Position numbers and translations under genes: made by a program. A DNA stretch of 64,000 nucleotides from CAYZED01 sp964477445 (GTDB lineage Bacteria; Bacillota; Clostridia; Lutisporales; Lutisporaceae): positions 174,248-238,247 of the forward strand of contig CAYZED010000002.1 in NCBI GenBank assembly GCA_964477445.1, read 5' to 3'. The notes under the pieces were generated by a model. That model ran no database searches. It was not told where the DNA came from and saw only the letters and a program-made list of their open reading frames with translations. Positions 8,288 through 16,691 of the stretch are shown here, piece after piece (position 1 is the stretch's first letter; each line of letters starts with the position of its first letter).

Positions 8288-8788
8288 CTATATTTTTTTA
8301 TTAAAAAGTCTGTTATTTTTAGCGGCTTTCGCGGCCCCACTATTTCCATATGAATTATCAACTTCGCCAATGCTAGTTAACATATTTAATGAAAAATCAA
8401 TGTAATCTATTGATTGGTTAATAAGTTCTTTATTAATATTATTTATTGATTTTATTTCAGCTAATATTCTATTAAGCTTTATGGCTTTCTCATTTAATTT
8501 GTCGCCAAATTCTTTACCGATTTTTTTTGATATCCCACTTATATTTATATCATCGGCACTTAAATTCATTTCCTTTGCAATTTCTATTACTATTTCTTCT
8601 CTACTTTTTTCAAATTTAACAATAGATGCTATAAGCGATCGTTCCGAAGCAATAATTCTATCAAGTTCTTTAGTATTACCGTCGATTAGAAACTGCTTTT
8701 TATCCTTTGATAAAGAAAGAAATTCAAGATATACTCCTGTTTCTTCTTCTAAAATATTTATAATTTCTAATATTGTGCCGTTTGACAT
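8288..8788 (-). CDS. flgN: FlgN-like flagellar export chaperone
   Basis: A 166-residue, highly helical, charged protein (MSNGTILEIINILEEETGVY, then long heptad-like stretches). Size and position between flgM and flgK match FlgN/YvyG, the chaperone that delivers FlgK and FlgL to the export gate. SD GAAGG is seven bases before ATG. Identification rests mainly on context and helical character, because FlgN is poorly conserved. Confidence 0.8.
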   Translation of the reverse strand: MSNGTILEIINILEEETGVYLEFLSLSKDKKQFLIDGNTKELDRIIASERSLIASIVKFEKSREEIVIEIAKEMNLSADDINISGISKKIGKEFGDKLNEKAIKLNRILAEIKSINNINKELINQSIDYIDFSLNMLTSIGEVDNSYGNSGAAKAAKNNRLFNKKI

Positions 8789-8812
8789 TATTTACCTTCT
8801 TTCTAGAAAAAG

Positions 8813-8845
8813 ACCACAGCTGTCTTATAAACTCAAAGCTGTGGT
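8813..8845 (-). terminator. Terminator or attenuator between flgM and flgN
   Basis: Minus strand: arms ACCACAGCT and AGCTGTGGT around a 15-base loop, followed by CTTTTTCTAG. It begins seven bases after the flgM stop. It would make flgM mRNA more abundant than the downstream flgN-flgK-flgL message unless bypassed. Confidence 0.75.
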
Positions 8846-8851
8846 TTTCGA

Positions 8852-9148
8852 TTATTCTGTGAATCTTACCTTAACCGATAGCATCTTCTCCGCAAGTTTC
8901 TTACTGTCAACGCTGTAATTCCCTGAATCAAGTTTCTCTTTAAGCTTGTTGACCAAGTCTTCTCTCACATCTGGTAAATCTTTAATAACTTTGACCGCTT
9001 TCAGAACTGTTTGAAAATCTAAAGCCTGTTGCGAAATAGTTACCTGATCTTTCGAGGAAACACTTGTAGAAGATTGAACGGGTCTCTTGGAATCAATTTT
9101 TTGGTTTCCATATACACTGCTGACTCCTCCGACTTTGTTTATGCTCAT
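8852..9148 (-). CDS. flgM: Anti-sigma-28 factor FlgM
   Basis: A 98-residue protein with the FlgM pattern: a disordered N-terminus, then SSKDQVTISQQALDF and a C-terminal helical region (KDLPDVREDLVNKLKEKL...LAEKML) that binds the flagellar sigma factor. FlgM holds sigma-D inactive until it is exported through the completed hook. I use the ATG at 9148 (SD AAGGAGG nine bases upstream) rather than the in-frame GTG at 9157, which lies in the SD region. A sigma-D-type promoter lies directly upstream, implying feedback. Confidence 0.92.
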   Translation of the reverse strand: MSINKVGGVSSVYGNQKIDSKRPVQSSTSVSSKDQVTISQQALDFQTVLKAVKVIKDLPDVREDLVNKLKEKLDSGNYSVDSKKLAEKMLSVKVRFTE

Positions 9149-9193
9149 GACCCGCACCTCCTTTTTATAATAGTTTATATGACTTCAATTATT

Positions 9194-9221
9194 CTATCGG
9201 TATAAAACAATGCCGCCTTTA
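9194..9221 (-). promoter_or_regulatory. Sigma-D (sigma-28) type promoter of flgM
   Basis: Minus strand: TAAA, 17 bases, then CCGATAG, the same spacing as TAAA-17-CCGAAGT upstream of hag. The TAAA box is part of the loop and stem of the terminator hairpin of the upstream gene, so promoter and terminator are interlocked. Confidence 0.7.
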
Positions 9222-9230
9222 GCGGCGGCA
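9211..9230 (-). terminator. Bidirectional terminator downstream of yvyF
   Basis: GC-rich hairpin (TGCCGCC / GGCGGCA) with a T-rich tail on both strands: TTGTTTTAT on minus, GATTTTTTTT on plus. It closes the recD2-comFC-yvyF unit just before the flgM promoter. Confidence 0.85.
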
Positions 9231-9248
9231 GATTTTTTTTATTTCTTT

Positions 9249-9686
9249 TTATTTCCTTCTTTGGGCCGTATACATTCGATCCTTCGTATTATGTATATTA
9301 TTGTCTTCTTTAGATGATACGGCTGGCTTCTCTAATCCAAATTCTTTCTTTAATGTTGAAGAAATATCATTCTTGCAATAATCGCAAAATTTACCCGTAC
9401 TAATTGATTTACTACACTTTTCACAATTCAACCCAGTATCAGGCATATCACCGTTTTCATTTAGTTTTAGTATTAATCTCTCTTCTTTTAGCCATCTTAA
9501 TATTTTTTCAAGCGGAACTTCTGTACCATCTGCTACCTGTTTCATGTTTACGCCTGGATAATCGTAGATATAATCTCTAACTAATCTAAATTCTTCTTCC
9601 TCAAGTTCTTGACATTCCGTGCACAATTTACTGCCATAACTGGTAAAAAATTTACCACATTTTTTACAATTTCTAAAATCAGCCAT
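9249..9686 (-). CDS. YvyF-like flagellar-operon zinc-ribbon protein
   Basis: A 145-residue protein matching the flagellar-operon family of B. subtilis YvyF. It has an N-terminal zinc ribbon CKKCGKFF...LCTECQE (about 7-25), a short winged-helix-like segment (VRDYIYDYPGVNMKQVADGT...EKILRWLKEERL) and a second Cys pair set CEKC...FCDYC (about 88-104). Its start codon overlaps the comFC stop by one base (TAATG), so translation is coupled. The role is unknown; it may be a regulator linking competence and flagellar genes. Confidence 0.85.
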   Translation of the reverse strand: MADFRNCKKCGKFFTSYGSKLCTECQELEEEEFRLVRDYIYDYPGVNMKQVADGTEVPLEKILRWLKEERLILKLNENGDMPDTGLNCEKCSKSISTGKFCDYCKNDISSTLKKEFGLEKPAVSSKEDNNIHNTKDRMYTAQRRK

Positions 9687-10525
9687 TATTTTATCCCCTT
9701 ATCTTTCATCCCACCTCCGGCTGCTGTCAAAACCGTAATTGACTTGGCACCCGCGATCCCAAGAATCTTCGCGCATTCATTCGCTGTACTACCAGTGGTG
9801 AAAATGTCATCTATTAAAATTATATGTTCGTTAAGAATATTATATCCAATATCCACGGAAAATGCACCTTCAATATTTCGACTTCTTTTATCTTTACCCA
9901 GAGAATATTGAGTCAATGTGTTTCGGTTTCTGGTTAAAATGCATGCTACTTCGAAGCCTGTTATCTCAGAAACTTTCATCGCAAGTAGTTCTGCCTGGTT
10001 ATAACCTCTCGTCTCCATTTTTTCGGGACTTAAAGGCACTGGGACAAGTAATAAGTTATTCAATTTTTCTCGATTAACTCGAATAAATTCTTTTTCAAAT
10101 TTTTTCGCCATATAATATCCAAAAATATTCGCAATAGAGTTTTCTTTTGCATATTTAAATCTATGCATTATTTCTTTGACTTGTCCATTATACTCAAAAC
10201 AGGACATTACGTAGGAATAATATTTAGAACTTTTTTCACAATCAGAGCAAAGCCCTTTATTGTATTTATCACTAAAAACTTCGTCATTAATATTCCAATC
10301 AATATATCTCCCGCATTTTATACATGTTGTTCCATCAATAACTTTCATTGAATCAATGCATTTTGTGCAGATTATCCGTTCTCTATGAACAAAAATTCGT
10401 TCTAGTATAGAAATCCCGTCATTACTTTCATCAATCTCATTAGCACAAACTATGCAAATGTTATTTTCATCTGACAAATCAAGGAAGATTAGAAATTCAC
10501 TAAATATTTTTTTTATTATATTCAT
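9686..10525 (-). CDS. comFC: ComF family phosphoribosyltransferase-like protein
   Basis: A 279-residue ComFC/GntX-type protein. The N-terminal third has CxxC zinc motifs (CIVCANE, CTKCIDS, CIKCGRYI, CSDCE). The C-terminal part is a type I phosphoribosyltransferase fold with the PRPP loop ILIDDIFTTGSTANEC (about 240-255) and the upstream element RGYNQAELLA. In transforming bacteria ComFC is needed for DNA uptake. The ATG has only a weak SD. comFA/comFB are absent from the window; recD2 lies upstream instead. Confidence 0.9.
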   Translation of the reverse strand: MNIIKKIFSEFLIFLDLSDENNICIVCANEIDESNDGISILERIFVHRERIICTKCIDSMKVIDGTTCIKCGRYIDWNINDEVFSDKYNKGLCSDCEKSSKYYSYVMSCFEYNGQVKEIMHRFKYAKENSIANIFGYYMAKKFEKEFIRVNREKLNNLLLVPVPLSPEKMETRGYNQAELLAMKVSEITGFEVACILTRNRNTLTQYSLGKDKRSRNIEGAFSVDIGYNILNEHIILIDDIFTTGSTANECAKILGIAGAKSITVLTAAGGGMKDKGIK

Positions 10526-10578
10526 ATTTTATTATCCGATCATAGAAGCAAATCACATTTCCTATCTTAGTGTCTTTC

Positions 10579-12843
10579 TTAGTAACCAACTTCCCTGAAA
10601 TGCTTTAGTCTGGTTGCTAATCCTGAATACCTCTTGCCTTGGTAATTATTATTTACCATTTCGTCCAATGCGCCTTCACTTCCAACTATTACTGCCAAAC
10701 GTTTTGCTCTTGTCAATGCTGTGTACAATAGGTTTCTGGTCATCAACATTTGTGGCCCTGGCAAAATAGGTAAAATTACAGCTGGATATTCCGATCCTTG
10801 ACTCTTATGTACTGTCATAGCATATGCTAACTCAAGTTCATCAAGATTCTCATTCTCATACCGAACTCTTCTTTCTCCATCAAACACTACATAAATACAG
10901 TTCGATTCATTATCTATAGCTTCAATTTTCCCAATATCTCCATTGTAAATACCTTCACCAATAACACTGGTTTCTGATATCGATTCCCACTTCATCTTAT
11001 AGTTATTACTAGTCTGCATAACCTTGTCACCTTCTCGAAAGGTATTTTCACCGAATTTTTTTTCACTTTTCTTTTGATTCGGAGGATTAAGTCTTTTTTG
11101 AAGTTCGATGTTAAGATTTTTTACTCCACATGTCCCTTTTTTTGTTGGAGCAATAACTTGAATATCGTCCTTGCCCAGTCCTTTAAAACCCACAAGTCTG
11201 CTTTGACAAAGATTTAACACTGTTTCTAAGGCTTGTTCAAGATTAGTTCTTTTCATGAAGAAAAAGTCGGAGTCTTCTGAGTTGGAAAGTTCAGGCTTCT
11301 TTCCGCTATTAACGCAATGTGCATTTGTCACAATTTTGCTACTTTCCGACTGTCTAAAAATCTCAGTCAATCTTATAATAGGCACAGTTTCGCTATCAAT
11401 AATATCCTTCAAAACACTTCCCGGCCCTACTGAAGCTAGTTGGTCTACATCTCCAACTAAAATCAATCGACTTTTTTCTGGCATAGCTTTTAACAAACTA
11501 TTCATTAAGAGGATGTCCACCATTGACACCTCGTCAACGATTAACGCCCCACACTCTATGGGATTATCCTGATCTCTTTGGAATGCACTGCCTGTCTCTT
11601 CATCACCTCCAACTGTGTATTCAAGTAATCGGTGAATAGTAACTGCTTCTCGTCCCGTTGCCTCTGACATTCTTTTCGCTGCCCTTCCTGTTGGTGCAGC
11701 GAGTTTTACTTCAATTCCAGCATCTAGAAAGAAATCTACTACCGCTTTCGTTACAGTTGTTTTACCCGTTCCGGGTCCCCCTGTAATTACAGTAATACCA
11801 TTTTTAACCGCAGCCTCAACCGCCTGAAGCTGTTTTGTTGAAAAATTAATTCCGATTTTTTTCTCAATCTTCTTTTTTTCTGATTCAAAAACCTCATACC
11901 ATCCATCGCATTCTCCCGCGAGTGACAAAATCCTAAGCGCCACTCCTTCTTCTGCTCTTAAAAAAGACAGCGAATAAATCATTCGTTCTCCATTAATCAC
12001 CTCTTCAGCGAGCAACCCATTTGTTAATAATAATTCCAATGATTTTTCTATAGACAATTTATCACTTTTTATTAACTCTGATGTGGCATTAATTAGATTT
12101 TCGAAAGGAATACATGTATGTCCATCACCGTGGTATTCATTTAACACATATCTAATAGCCGAAAGTTTCCGCTCTTTACTATCAGCAACAAATCCCATTG
12201 CACGTGCTACAGAATCAGCTGTTTTAAATCCAATCCCCTTAATATTGTCACAAAGTCTATAAGGATTCTCTTTAATTATCCCGACTGATCCACTTCCATA
12301 CATTCTATATATTTTAAGTGCAAAACTTGTTGCAACTCCAAGGTTAGAAAAAAAAGCCACTACATTAGTCACTTCTCTTTGTTCAATAAAAGCTTCGTGA
12401 ATTACTTCAGCTTTCTTTGGGCTGATCCCCTTAATTTTAACCAGTTTCTCTGGCTCCTTTTCGATAATATCAAAAGAAGATTCCCCGAATTCTGTAATAA
12501 TCCTTTTTGCTAGTGCTGCGCCAATCCCTGGAAGTAGTCCAGACCCCAAATATTTTTCCATTCCATTAAGACTTGCTGGCATTTCAACCATAAAGCTCTC
12601 CGCTTTAAACTGTAAACCGTAATCTGGATGATTTGTCCAAAATCCTTTAACCTTCAGAGTCTCTCCTGCATTAACTCCCGGAATTACCCCGGTTACAGTT
12701 GTGACTAAGTCTGAATTTTCACTAATAAAATCAGCATCATTACTTTCCATTACTTGAAGCTCAATAATAGTGAAGCCATTATTGTCGTTTCTATATACTA
12801 TTTCTAATACTGTTCCACACAGTTCAATATCCTTAAGTTCCAT
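10579..12843 (-). CDS. recD2: ATP-dependent RecD2-type DNA helicase
   Basis: A 754-residue SF1B 5'-3' helicase of the RecD2 family. It has an N-terminal OB-like region, HhH segments (GLLPGIGAALAKRI; KLVKIKGISPKKAEVI), Walker A VITGGPGTGKTT (about residue 350), Walker B region ALIVDEVSMVD, and C-terminal motifs ELAYAMTVHKSQGSEY and LLYTALTRAK. I place the start at ATG 12843 (MELKDIELCG); the frame also opens at a GTG at 12858, but that overlaps the SD AGGAGGTG. It acts in repair of replication damage. The gene is followed by comFC after about 50 bases. Confidence 0.95.
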   Translation of the reverse strand: MELKDIELCGTVLEIVYRNDNNGFTIIELQVMESNDADFISENSDLVTTVTGVIPGVNAGETLKVKGFWTNHPDYGLQFKAESFMVEMPASLNGMEKYLGSGLLPGIGAALAKRIITEFGESSFDIIEKEPEKLVKIKGISPKKAEVIHEAFIEQREVTNVVAFFSNLGVATSFALKIYRMYGSGSVGIIKENPYRLCDNIKGIGFKTADSVARAMGFVADSKERKLSAIRYVLNEYHGDGHTCIPFENLINATSELIKSDKLSIEKSLELLLTNGLLAEEVINGERMIYSLSFLRAEEGVALRILSLAGECDGWYEVFESEKKKIEKKIGINFSTKQLQAVEAAVKNGITVITGGPGTGKTTVTKAVVDFFLDAGIEVKLAAPTGRAAKRMSEATGREAVTIHRLLEYTVGGDEETGSAFQRDQDNPIECGALIVDEVSMVDILLMNSLLKAMPEKSRLILVGDVDQLASVGPGSVLKDIIDSETVPIIRLTEIFRQSESSKIVTNAHCVNSGKKPELSNSEDSDFFFMKRTNLEQALETVLNLCQSRLVGFKGLGKDDIQVIAPTKKGTCGVKNLNIELQKRLNPPNQKKSEKKFGENTFREGDKVMQTSNNYKMKWESISETSVIGEGIYNGDIGKIEAIDNESNCIYVVFDGERRVRYENENLDELELAYAMTVHKSQGSEYPAVILPILPGPQMLMTRNLLYTALTRAKRLAVIVGSEGALDEMVNNNYQGKRYSGLATRLKHFREVGY

Positions 12844-13024
12844 AAAGCTTGAAATCACCTCCTAATGTCTGTATTCGTATTTTCTTTTTATGTTTATTCA
12901 AAAATAGAACTGTTTCATGTTCAATCATACGTTTTAATATGTAAATATATGTAATCATATGTAAATATTATCACGTATTTGAAACTTCGTCAAACCAGTT
13001 TAAACTGAGGGGCCTAGTATTTTT

Positions 13025-13672
13025 TTAGATTAAGTCTTGTTTTGTTATTTCAACAAATCCACATTGTTTATAGAGCTCTAGCGCTGCAAAATTCTTTTTA
13101 TCTACTTCTAATAACACATCTGTAATTCCAATATTAATAAATTCTTCTAGAATCAACTGAGCCATGCTTATCCCCAAACCTTTTCTTCTATACTCTTCAG
13201 CAATACAAAAACCATAAATATATCCATCACTAACCTGAGACAAGGTATCTACCTTTCCGACCATAATTCCATCCATTTCAGCTATATAAGTTGCACCATC
13301 GATTTCGGCTAGTTCTTTTTCTCTGATGGCATCTTTATTAAATGTATCTTTACTTAACCCTTCATTTTTTTCCTCATCAGTATTCTCATTTTCTTCTGAA
13401 TTCACGCGTTCAAAATTATTCTTCTTTTCATCAATATCTTCATATTCTTCTTTTCCAAAACATAAATTATCCAGCTTCAGTAGTTTTTCAAAATCAATAT
13501 CCTCAGCTTTTCGAAGGATCATTTTCTGCCTCTCAATATTATGATTCAAAAATTCTAAACTCCGCTCAGAATTTTTATTAAATAATAAATGTACTTTATT
13601 ATCTTGAAATCCAGAGGTTTCATCCTTTAAATCTCTATATAATTCAAAAAACAATCGACTTTCTTTTTTCAT
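13025..13672 (-). CDS. GNAT family N-acetyltransferase
   Basis: A 215-residue protein. The C-terminal GNAT motif A is clear (CIAEEYRRKGLGISMAQLIL, acetyl-CoA loop RRKGLG), followed by motif B VDKKNFAALELYKQCGF. An acidic, low-complexity stretch of about 30 residues (NSEENENTDEEKNEG) is inserted before the core. The N-terminal helical region is unlike ordinary GNATs. Substrate unknown. SD GAAGGG precedes ATG. Confidence 0.85.
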   Translation of the reverse strand: MKKESRLFFELYRDLKDETSGFQDNKVHLLFNKNSERSLEFLNHNIERQKMILRKAEDIDFEKLLKLDNLCFGKEEYEDIDEKKNNFERVNSEENENTDEEKNEGLSKDTFNKDAIREKELAEIDGATYIAEMDGIMVGKVDTLSQVSDGYIYGFCIAEEYRRKGLGISMAQLILEEFINIGITDVLLEVDKKNFAALELYKQCGFVEITKQDLI

Positions 13673-13715
13673 AAAATCATGTTCCCTTCGTTGTGAGTTT
13701 CTAATATTAATAAAA

Positions 13716-13735
13716 GGGAGTGTAATAACACTCCC
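13716..13735 (-). terminator. Terminator downstream of metK
   Basis: Hairpin GGGAGTG / CACTCCC with a six-base loop, followed on the minus strand by TTTTATTAATATT, about 40 bases after the metK stop. Confidence 0.8.
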
Positions 13736-13777
13736 CCATAATTATATAACTTATTTCGATTATTTTATATAAACATT

Positions 13778-14968
13778 CTATTTGCTAGCAAGTTTCTTAA
13801 TCTCTTCAACTTTGTTAGTTTTTTCCCATGGAATGTCTAAATCAATTCTTCCCATATGTCCATATGCTGCTATCTGTCTGTAAATCGGCCTTCTTAAGTC
13901 TAGGTCTCTAATAATCGCAGCTGGTCTCAAATCAAAGATTTTGCTAACAATTTCGGCAATTACATCTTCTTCTAATACACCTGTGCCGAAAGTTTCAACC
14001 AAAACAGAAACAGGTCTAGCAACTCCTATTGCATAAGCTATCTGAACTTCACACTTTGTGGCTAACTCTGCTGCAACAATGTTTTTCGCAACCCATCTAG
14101 CTGCATAACATGCAGATCTATCAACTTTAGTCGGATCCTTACCTGAGAAAGCACCCCCACCATGTCTAGAATATCCGCCATATGTGTCAACAATAATTTT
14201 TCTACCAGTTAGCCCTGAATCTCCTTGAGGTCCACCAATTACAAATCGTCCTGTAGGGTTTACAAATATTTTTGTTTCAGCATCCATCATCTCTGAAGGA
14301 ATAATTGGCTTAATAACGTATTCAATAATATCTCTCTCAATAGTATCATGATCAACGTCTGGTGAGTGTTGTGAAGAAACCACTATAGCTTCAACTCTAA
14401 CTGGCTTACCATCATCATATTCAACAGTTACCTGTGTTTTCCCATCAGGTCTTAAATATGAAAGAGTACAATCTTTTCTTACTTCTGATAATTTTTTTGA
14501 TAGTCTGTGGGCTAAAGAAATTGGTAACGGCATAAGTTCAGGCGTCTCATTACAAGCATAACCAAACACCATACCTTGGTCTCCCGCTCCAGTTGCTTCA
14601 ATTTCAGTTTCTGACATAACTCCATTTTTTGCTTCTAAAGCTCTATCTACTCCGAGTGCAATATCCACAGATTGTTCATTTATTGCAGTAATTACACCAC
14701 ATGTATGACAGTCGAAACCATATTTTGCTCTATCATATCCGATTTCTTCAATAGTCTTTCTTACGATTTTTTGGATATCAACATATCCTCTCGTGGTAAT
14801 TTCTCCCATGACCAAAACTAGTCCAGTAGTTACAGAAACTTCACAAGCTACTCTGCTCATTGGGTCTTGATCAAGCATCGCGTCAAGAACTGCATCAGAT
14901 ATTTGGTCACACATTTTATCTGGATGTCCTTCAGTAACAGATTCTGACGTGAAAAATTTTCGTATCAT
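13778..14968 (-). CDS. metK: S-adenosylmethionine synthetase
   Basis: A 396-residue MetK that makes SAM from methionine and ATP. Visible motifs are FTSESVTEGHPDKMCDQISD (residues 6-25), GAGDQGMVFGYA, NPTGRFVIGGPQGDSGLTGR, GGGAFSGKDPTKVDRS and a C-terminal DLDIPWE. The frame is open to 15121, but the true start is ATG 14968, preceded by SD AAGGAGG; the extra length is the riboswitch leader. Transcription is controlled by the SAM-I riboswitch, giving end-product feedback. Confidence 0.97.
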   Translation of the reverse strand: MIRKFFTSESVTEGHPDKMCDQISDAVLDAMLDQDPMSRVACEVSVTTGLVLVMGEITTRGYVDIQKIVRKTIEEIGYDRAKYGFDCHTCGVITAINEQSVDIALGVDRALEAKNGVMSETEIEATGAGDQGMVFGYACNETPELMPLPISLAHRLSKKLSEVRKDCTLSYLRPDGKTQVTVEYDDGKPVRVEAIVVSSQHSPDVDHDTIERDIIEYVIKPIIPSEMMDAETKIFVNPTGRFVIGGPQGDSGLTGRKIIVDTYGGYSRHGGGAFSGKDPTKVDRSACYAARWVAKNIVAAELATKCEVQIAYAIGVARPVSVLVETFGTGVLEEDVIAEIVSKIFDLRPAAIIRDLDLRRPIYRQIAAYGHMGRIDLDIPWEKTNKVEEIKKLASK

Positions 14969-15041
14969 TTTAATTCCTCCTTGGTTGTTAAAATTAATTT
15001 GTTGTTTAATAGTTCGAAAAAAGCCTACGCTCTTATACAAC

Positions 15042-15175
15042 AAAAAAAGCCCTTCACAAGGAAGGCGCTCGCTTTTCTTCCTCATCTCACAGGTTTCCCT
15101 GTTGGAATTGGCACCGTGCATTAAGTCGGTTGCCGGGCTTCATAGGGCCTATCCCTCCACCTCTCTGGATAAGGT
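15042..15175 (-). promoter_or_regulatory. SAM-I (S-box) riboswitch with terminator, controlling metK
   Basis: Minus strand: the aptamer begins CTTATCCAGAGAGGTGGAGG (15173 down) and continues with the conserved GCCCGGCAACC and GGTGCCAATTCC. It closes with GATGAGG (about 15080-15086), which pairs with CTTATC to form P1. A terminator hairpin (arms GCCTTC / GAAGGGC, 15049-15066) with seven Ts follows. High SAM stabilises the aptamer and permits termination before metK. Confidence 0.95.
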
Positions 15176-15197
15176 ATTAAATTTTTAATAAATAAAA

Positions 15198-15209
15198 GCC
15201 CTTGCGGGC
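15198..15209 (-). terminator. Terminator of the tRNA cluster
   Basis: Short stem GCCC-GCAA-GGGC followed on the minus strand by TTTTATTTATT, 13 bases after the tRNA-Tyr CCA end. Confidence 0.6.
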
Positions 15210-15222
15210 CAATAATTTAGGT

Positions 15223-15307
15223 TGGTGGGAGATGGTGGATTCGAACCACCGAAGTCAGAAACAACAGATTTACAGTCTGCCCCCTTTAGCCACTCGGGAA
15301 ATCTCCC
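15223..15307 (-). tRNA. tRNA-Tyr (GTA)
   Basis: 85-base class II tRNA with a long variable arm, anticodon GTA in the loop CTGTAAA, T loop GGTTCGAATCC, acceptor GGGAGAT paired with ATCTCCC, and an encoded CCA end. Confidence 0.95.
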
Positions 15308-15311
15308 ATAC

Positions 15312-15387
15312 TGGAGCTGGTGATGGGACTCGAACCCGCGACCTGCTGATTACAAATCAGCTGCTCTACCAATTGAGCTACACCAGC
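15312..15387 (-). tRNA. tRNA-Thr (TGT)
   Basis: 76-base tRNA with anticodon TGT (loop TTTGTAA), D arm TAGCTCAATTGGTAGAGCA, T loop GGTTCGAGTCC, acceptor GCTGGTG/CACCAGC and encoded CCA. Confidence 0.96.
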
Positions 15388-15442
15388 ATATATCATTAGC
15401 GATACAAGAATTATTCAAGACCGCCAACAATTATTTAATTAA

Positions 15443-15518
15443 TGGTGGGAACAATAGGGCTCGAACCTATGACCCTCTGCTTGTAAGGCAGATGCTCTCC
15501 CAGCTGAGCTATGCTCCC
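15443..15518 (-). tRNA. tRNA-Val (TAC)
   Basis: 76-base tRNA with anticodon TAC (loop CTTACAA), T loop GGTTCGAGCCC, acceptor GGGAGCA pairing with TGTTCCC (one wobble) and encoded CCA. Confidence 0.95.
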
Positions 15519-15586
15519 ACGAATTTACTTACGTACTGTGCAATCTTTCATATAAATTTATAAACCATAATGTTCAAAATATTATA

Positions 15587-15662
15587 TGGTCGGGGTGAGA
15601 GGATTTGAACCCCCGGCCCCATGGTCCCAAACCACGTGCGCTACCAACTGCGCTACACCCCG
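15587..15662 (-). tRNA. tRNA-Pro (TGG)
   Basis: 76-base tRNA with anticodon TGG (loop TTTGGGA), T loop GGTTCAAATCC, acceptor CGGGGTG/CACCCCG and encoded CCA. First gene of the four-tRNA transcript. Confidence 0.96.
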
Positions 15663-15674
15663 AACTGCTCATTT

Positions 15675-15703
15675 AGTATATCTTGAAACTTTCCAAAAAT
15701 CAA
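15675..15703 (-). promoter_or_regulatory. Sigma-A type promoter of the tRNA cluster
   Basis: Minus strand TTGATT, 17 bases, TATACT, ending 13 bases before tRNA-Pro. This is the only clear promoter in the cluster, so the four tRNAs are probably one transcript. Confidence 0.8.
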
Positions 15704-15824
15704 CCCCCTGTTTGAAATTTTTTTTGTACTTTTTTTGTACTTTTTGAATAATTTTTTATATATTTTTTATTTCTAAGATTTGATATTATTATATATACTA
15801 ATTTTTATATCAAAAGGAGCCAAA

Positions 15825-16670
15825 ATGTCAACAGATGCTAAACAAAGAAAAAAAGCCGTTTTCGGCCTAATAGTGGCTGCCCTTCTATGGAGTACTGGAG
15901 GTATTCTTGTAAAATTAATTAACTGGGACCCCGTCCCTATTTCTGGAGCTAGAAGTTTAGTTGCCCTAATAGTAATTTTGATTTATTTAAGAAAGCCGAA
16001 GATTACTTTCTCAAAGGCTCAAATGCTTGGTGCCCTTGGTAATGCTGGTGCCATAATCCTATATGTAATAGCACTAAAAATGACAACGGCGGCAAACGCG
16101 ATAATGCTTCAATACACGTCTCCCATTCATGTTGCGATCCTATCTACTATATTTTTAAAGGAACGTGCACGATGGTTTGACTGGGGAGCTATTGTTCTTG
16201 TTTTAGGTGGAATGTCTCTATTCTTTGTTGGCGGAATATCGCCAGGTAATATGATTGGTAACCTTTTTGCAATAGCAAGCGGCGTTTGCCTAGCGATAAT
16301 GATTGTGGCCTTACGGCACCAAAAAGATGCTTCTCCAGTTGAATCAATTTTGTTAGGAAATTTGATCGCTGTTATTTTCTCGATTCCATTTGTTGCAACA
16401 GCTGGTATTCCAGATTTTAAAAGCATAATAGGACTTGTTTTGTTAGGCGTTTTCCAATTAGGCATTTCGTATATTTTCTTTGCTGAATCAATGAAACATG
16501 CCACTGCTATGGAAGGTGCCCTAATTCCAATTATTGAGCCACTTCTAAATCCAGTTTGGGTTTTACTTTTCATTGGTGAACGTCCTAGTGGATTCGCATT
16601 AATTGGCGCAGCTATAGTCATACTTACAATATCTCTACGTTCAATTATCTCTAAGAAATATATGATATAA
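15825..16670 (+). CDS. EamA/DMT-superfamily transporter
   Basis: A 281-residue membrane protein with ten predicted TM segments in two EamA repeats. Repeat 1 begins GLIVAALLWSTGGILVKLI and has ANAIMLQYTSPIHVAILST; repeat 2 begins GNMIGNLFAIASGVCLAIMI and has ALIPIIEPLLNPVWVLLFIGE. Drug/metabolite transporters of this type export amino acids or other small metabolites; the substrate here is unknown. The start is the ATG at 15825 with SD AAAGGAG, not the earlier ATG at 15780. The DUF4153 gene follows after 21 bases and is probably co-transcribed. Confidence 0.9.
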   Translation: MSTDAKQRKKAVFGLIVAALLWSTGGILVKLINWDPVPISGARSLVALIVILIYLRKPKITFSKAQMLGALGNAGAIILYVIALKMTTAANAIMLQYTSPIHVAILSTIFLKERARWFDWGAIVLVLGGMSLFFVGGISPGNMIGNLFAIASGVCLAIMIVALRHQKDASPVESILLGNLIAVIFSIPFVATAGIPDFKSIIGLVLLGVFQLGISYIFFAESMKHATAMEGALIPIIEPLLNPVWVLLFIGERPSGFALIGAAIVILTISLRSIISKKYMI

Positions 16671-16691
16671 TGTTTTTGAGGTGATTATAAA

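Noticed and set aside
14969..15121. N-terminal extension of MetK (51 extra residues)
   Set aside because: The extra codons are the terminator half of the SAM riboswitch; a strong SD precedes the internal ATG at 14968.
15202..15399. 65-residue ORF on the plus strand across the tRNA-Tyr and tRNA-Thr genes
   Set aside because: Its product contains the GDGTRTRDLL-type sequence that results from reading tRNA genes antisense, a well-known spurious ORF.
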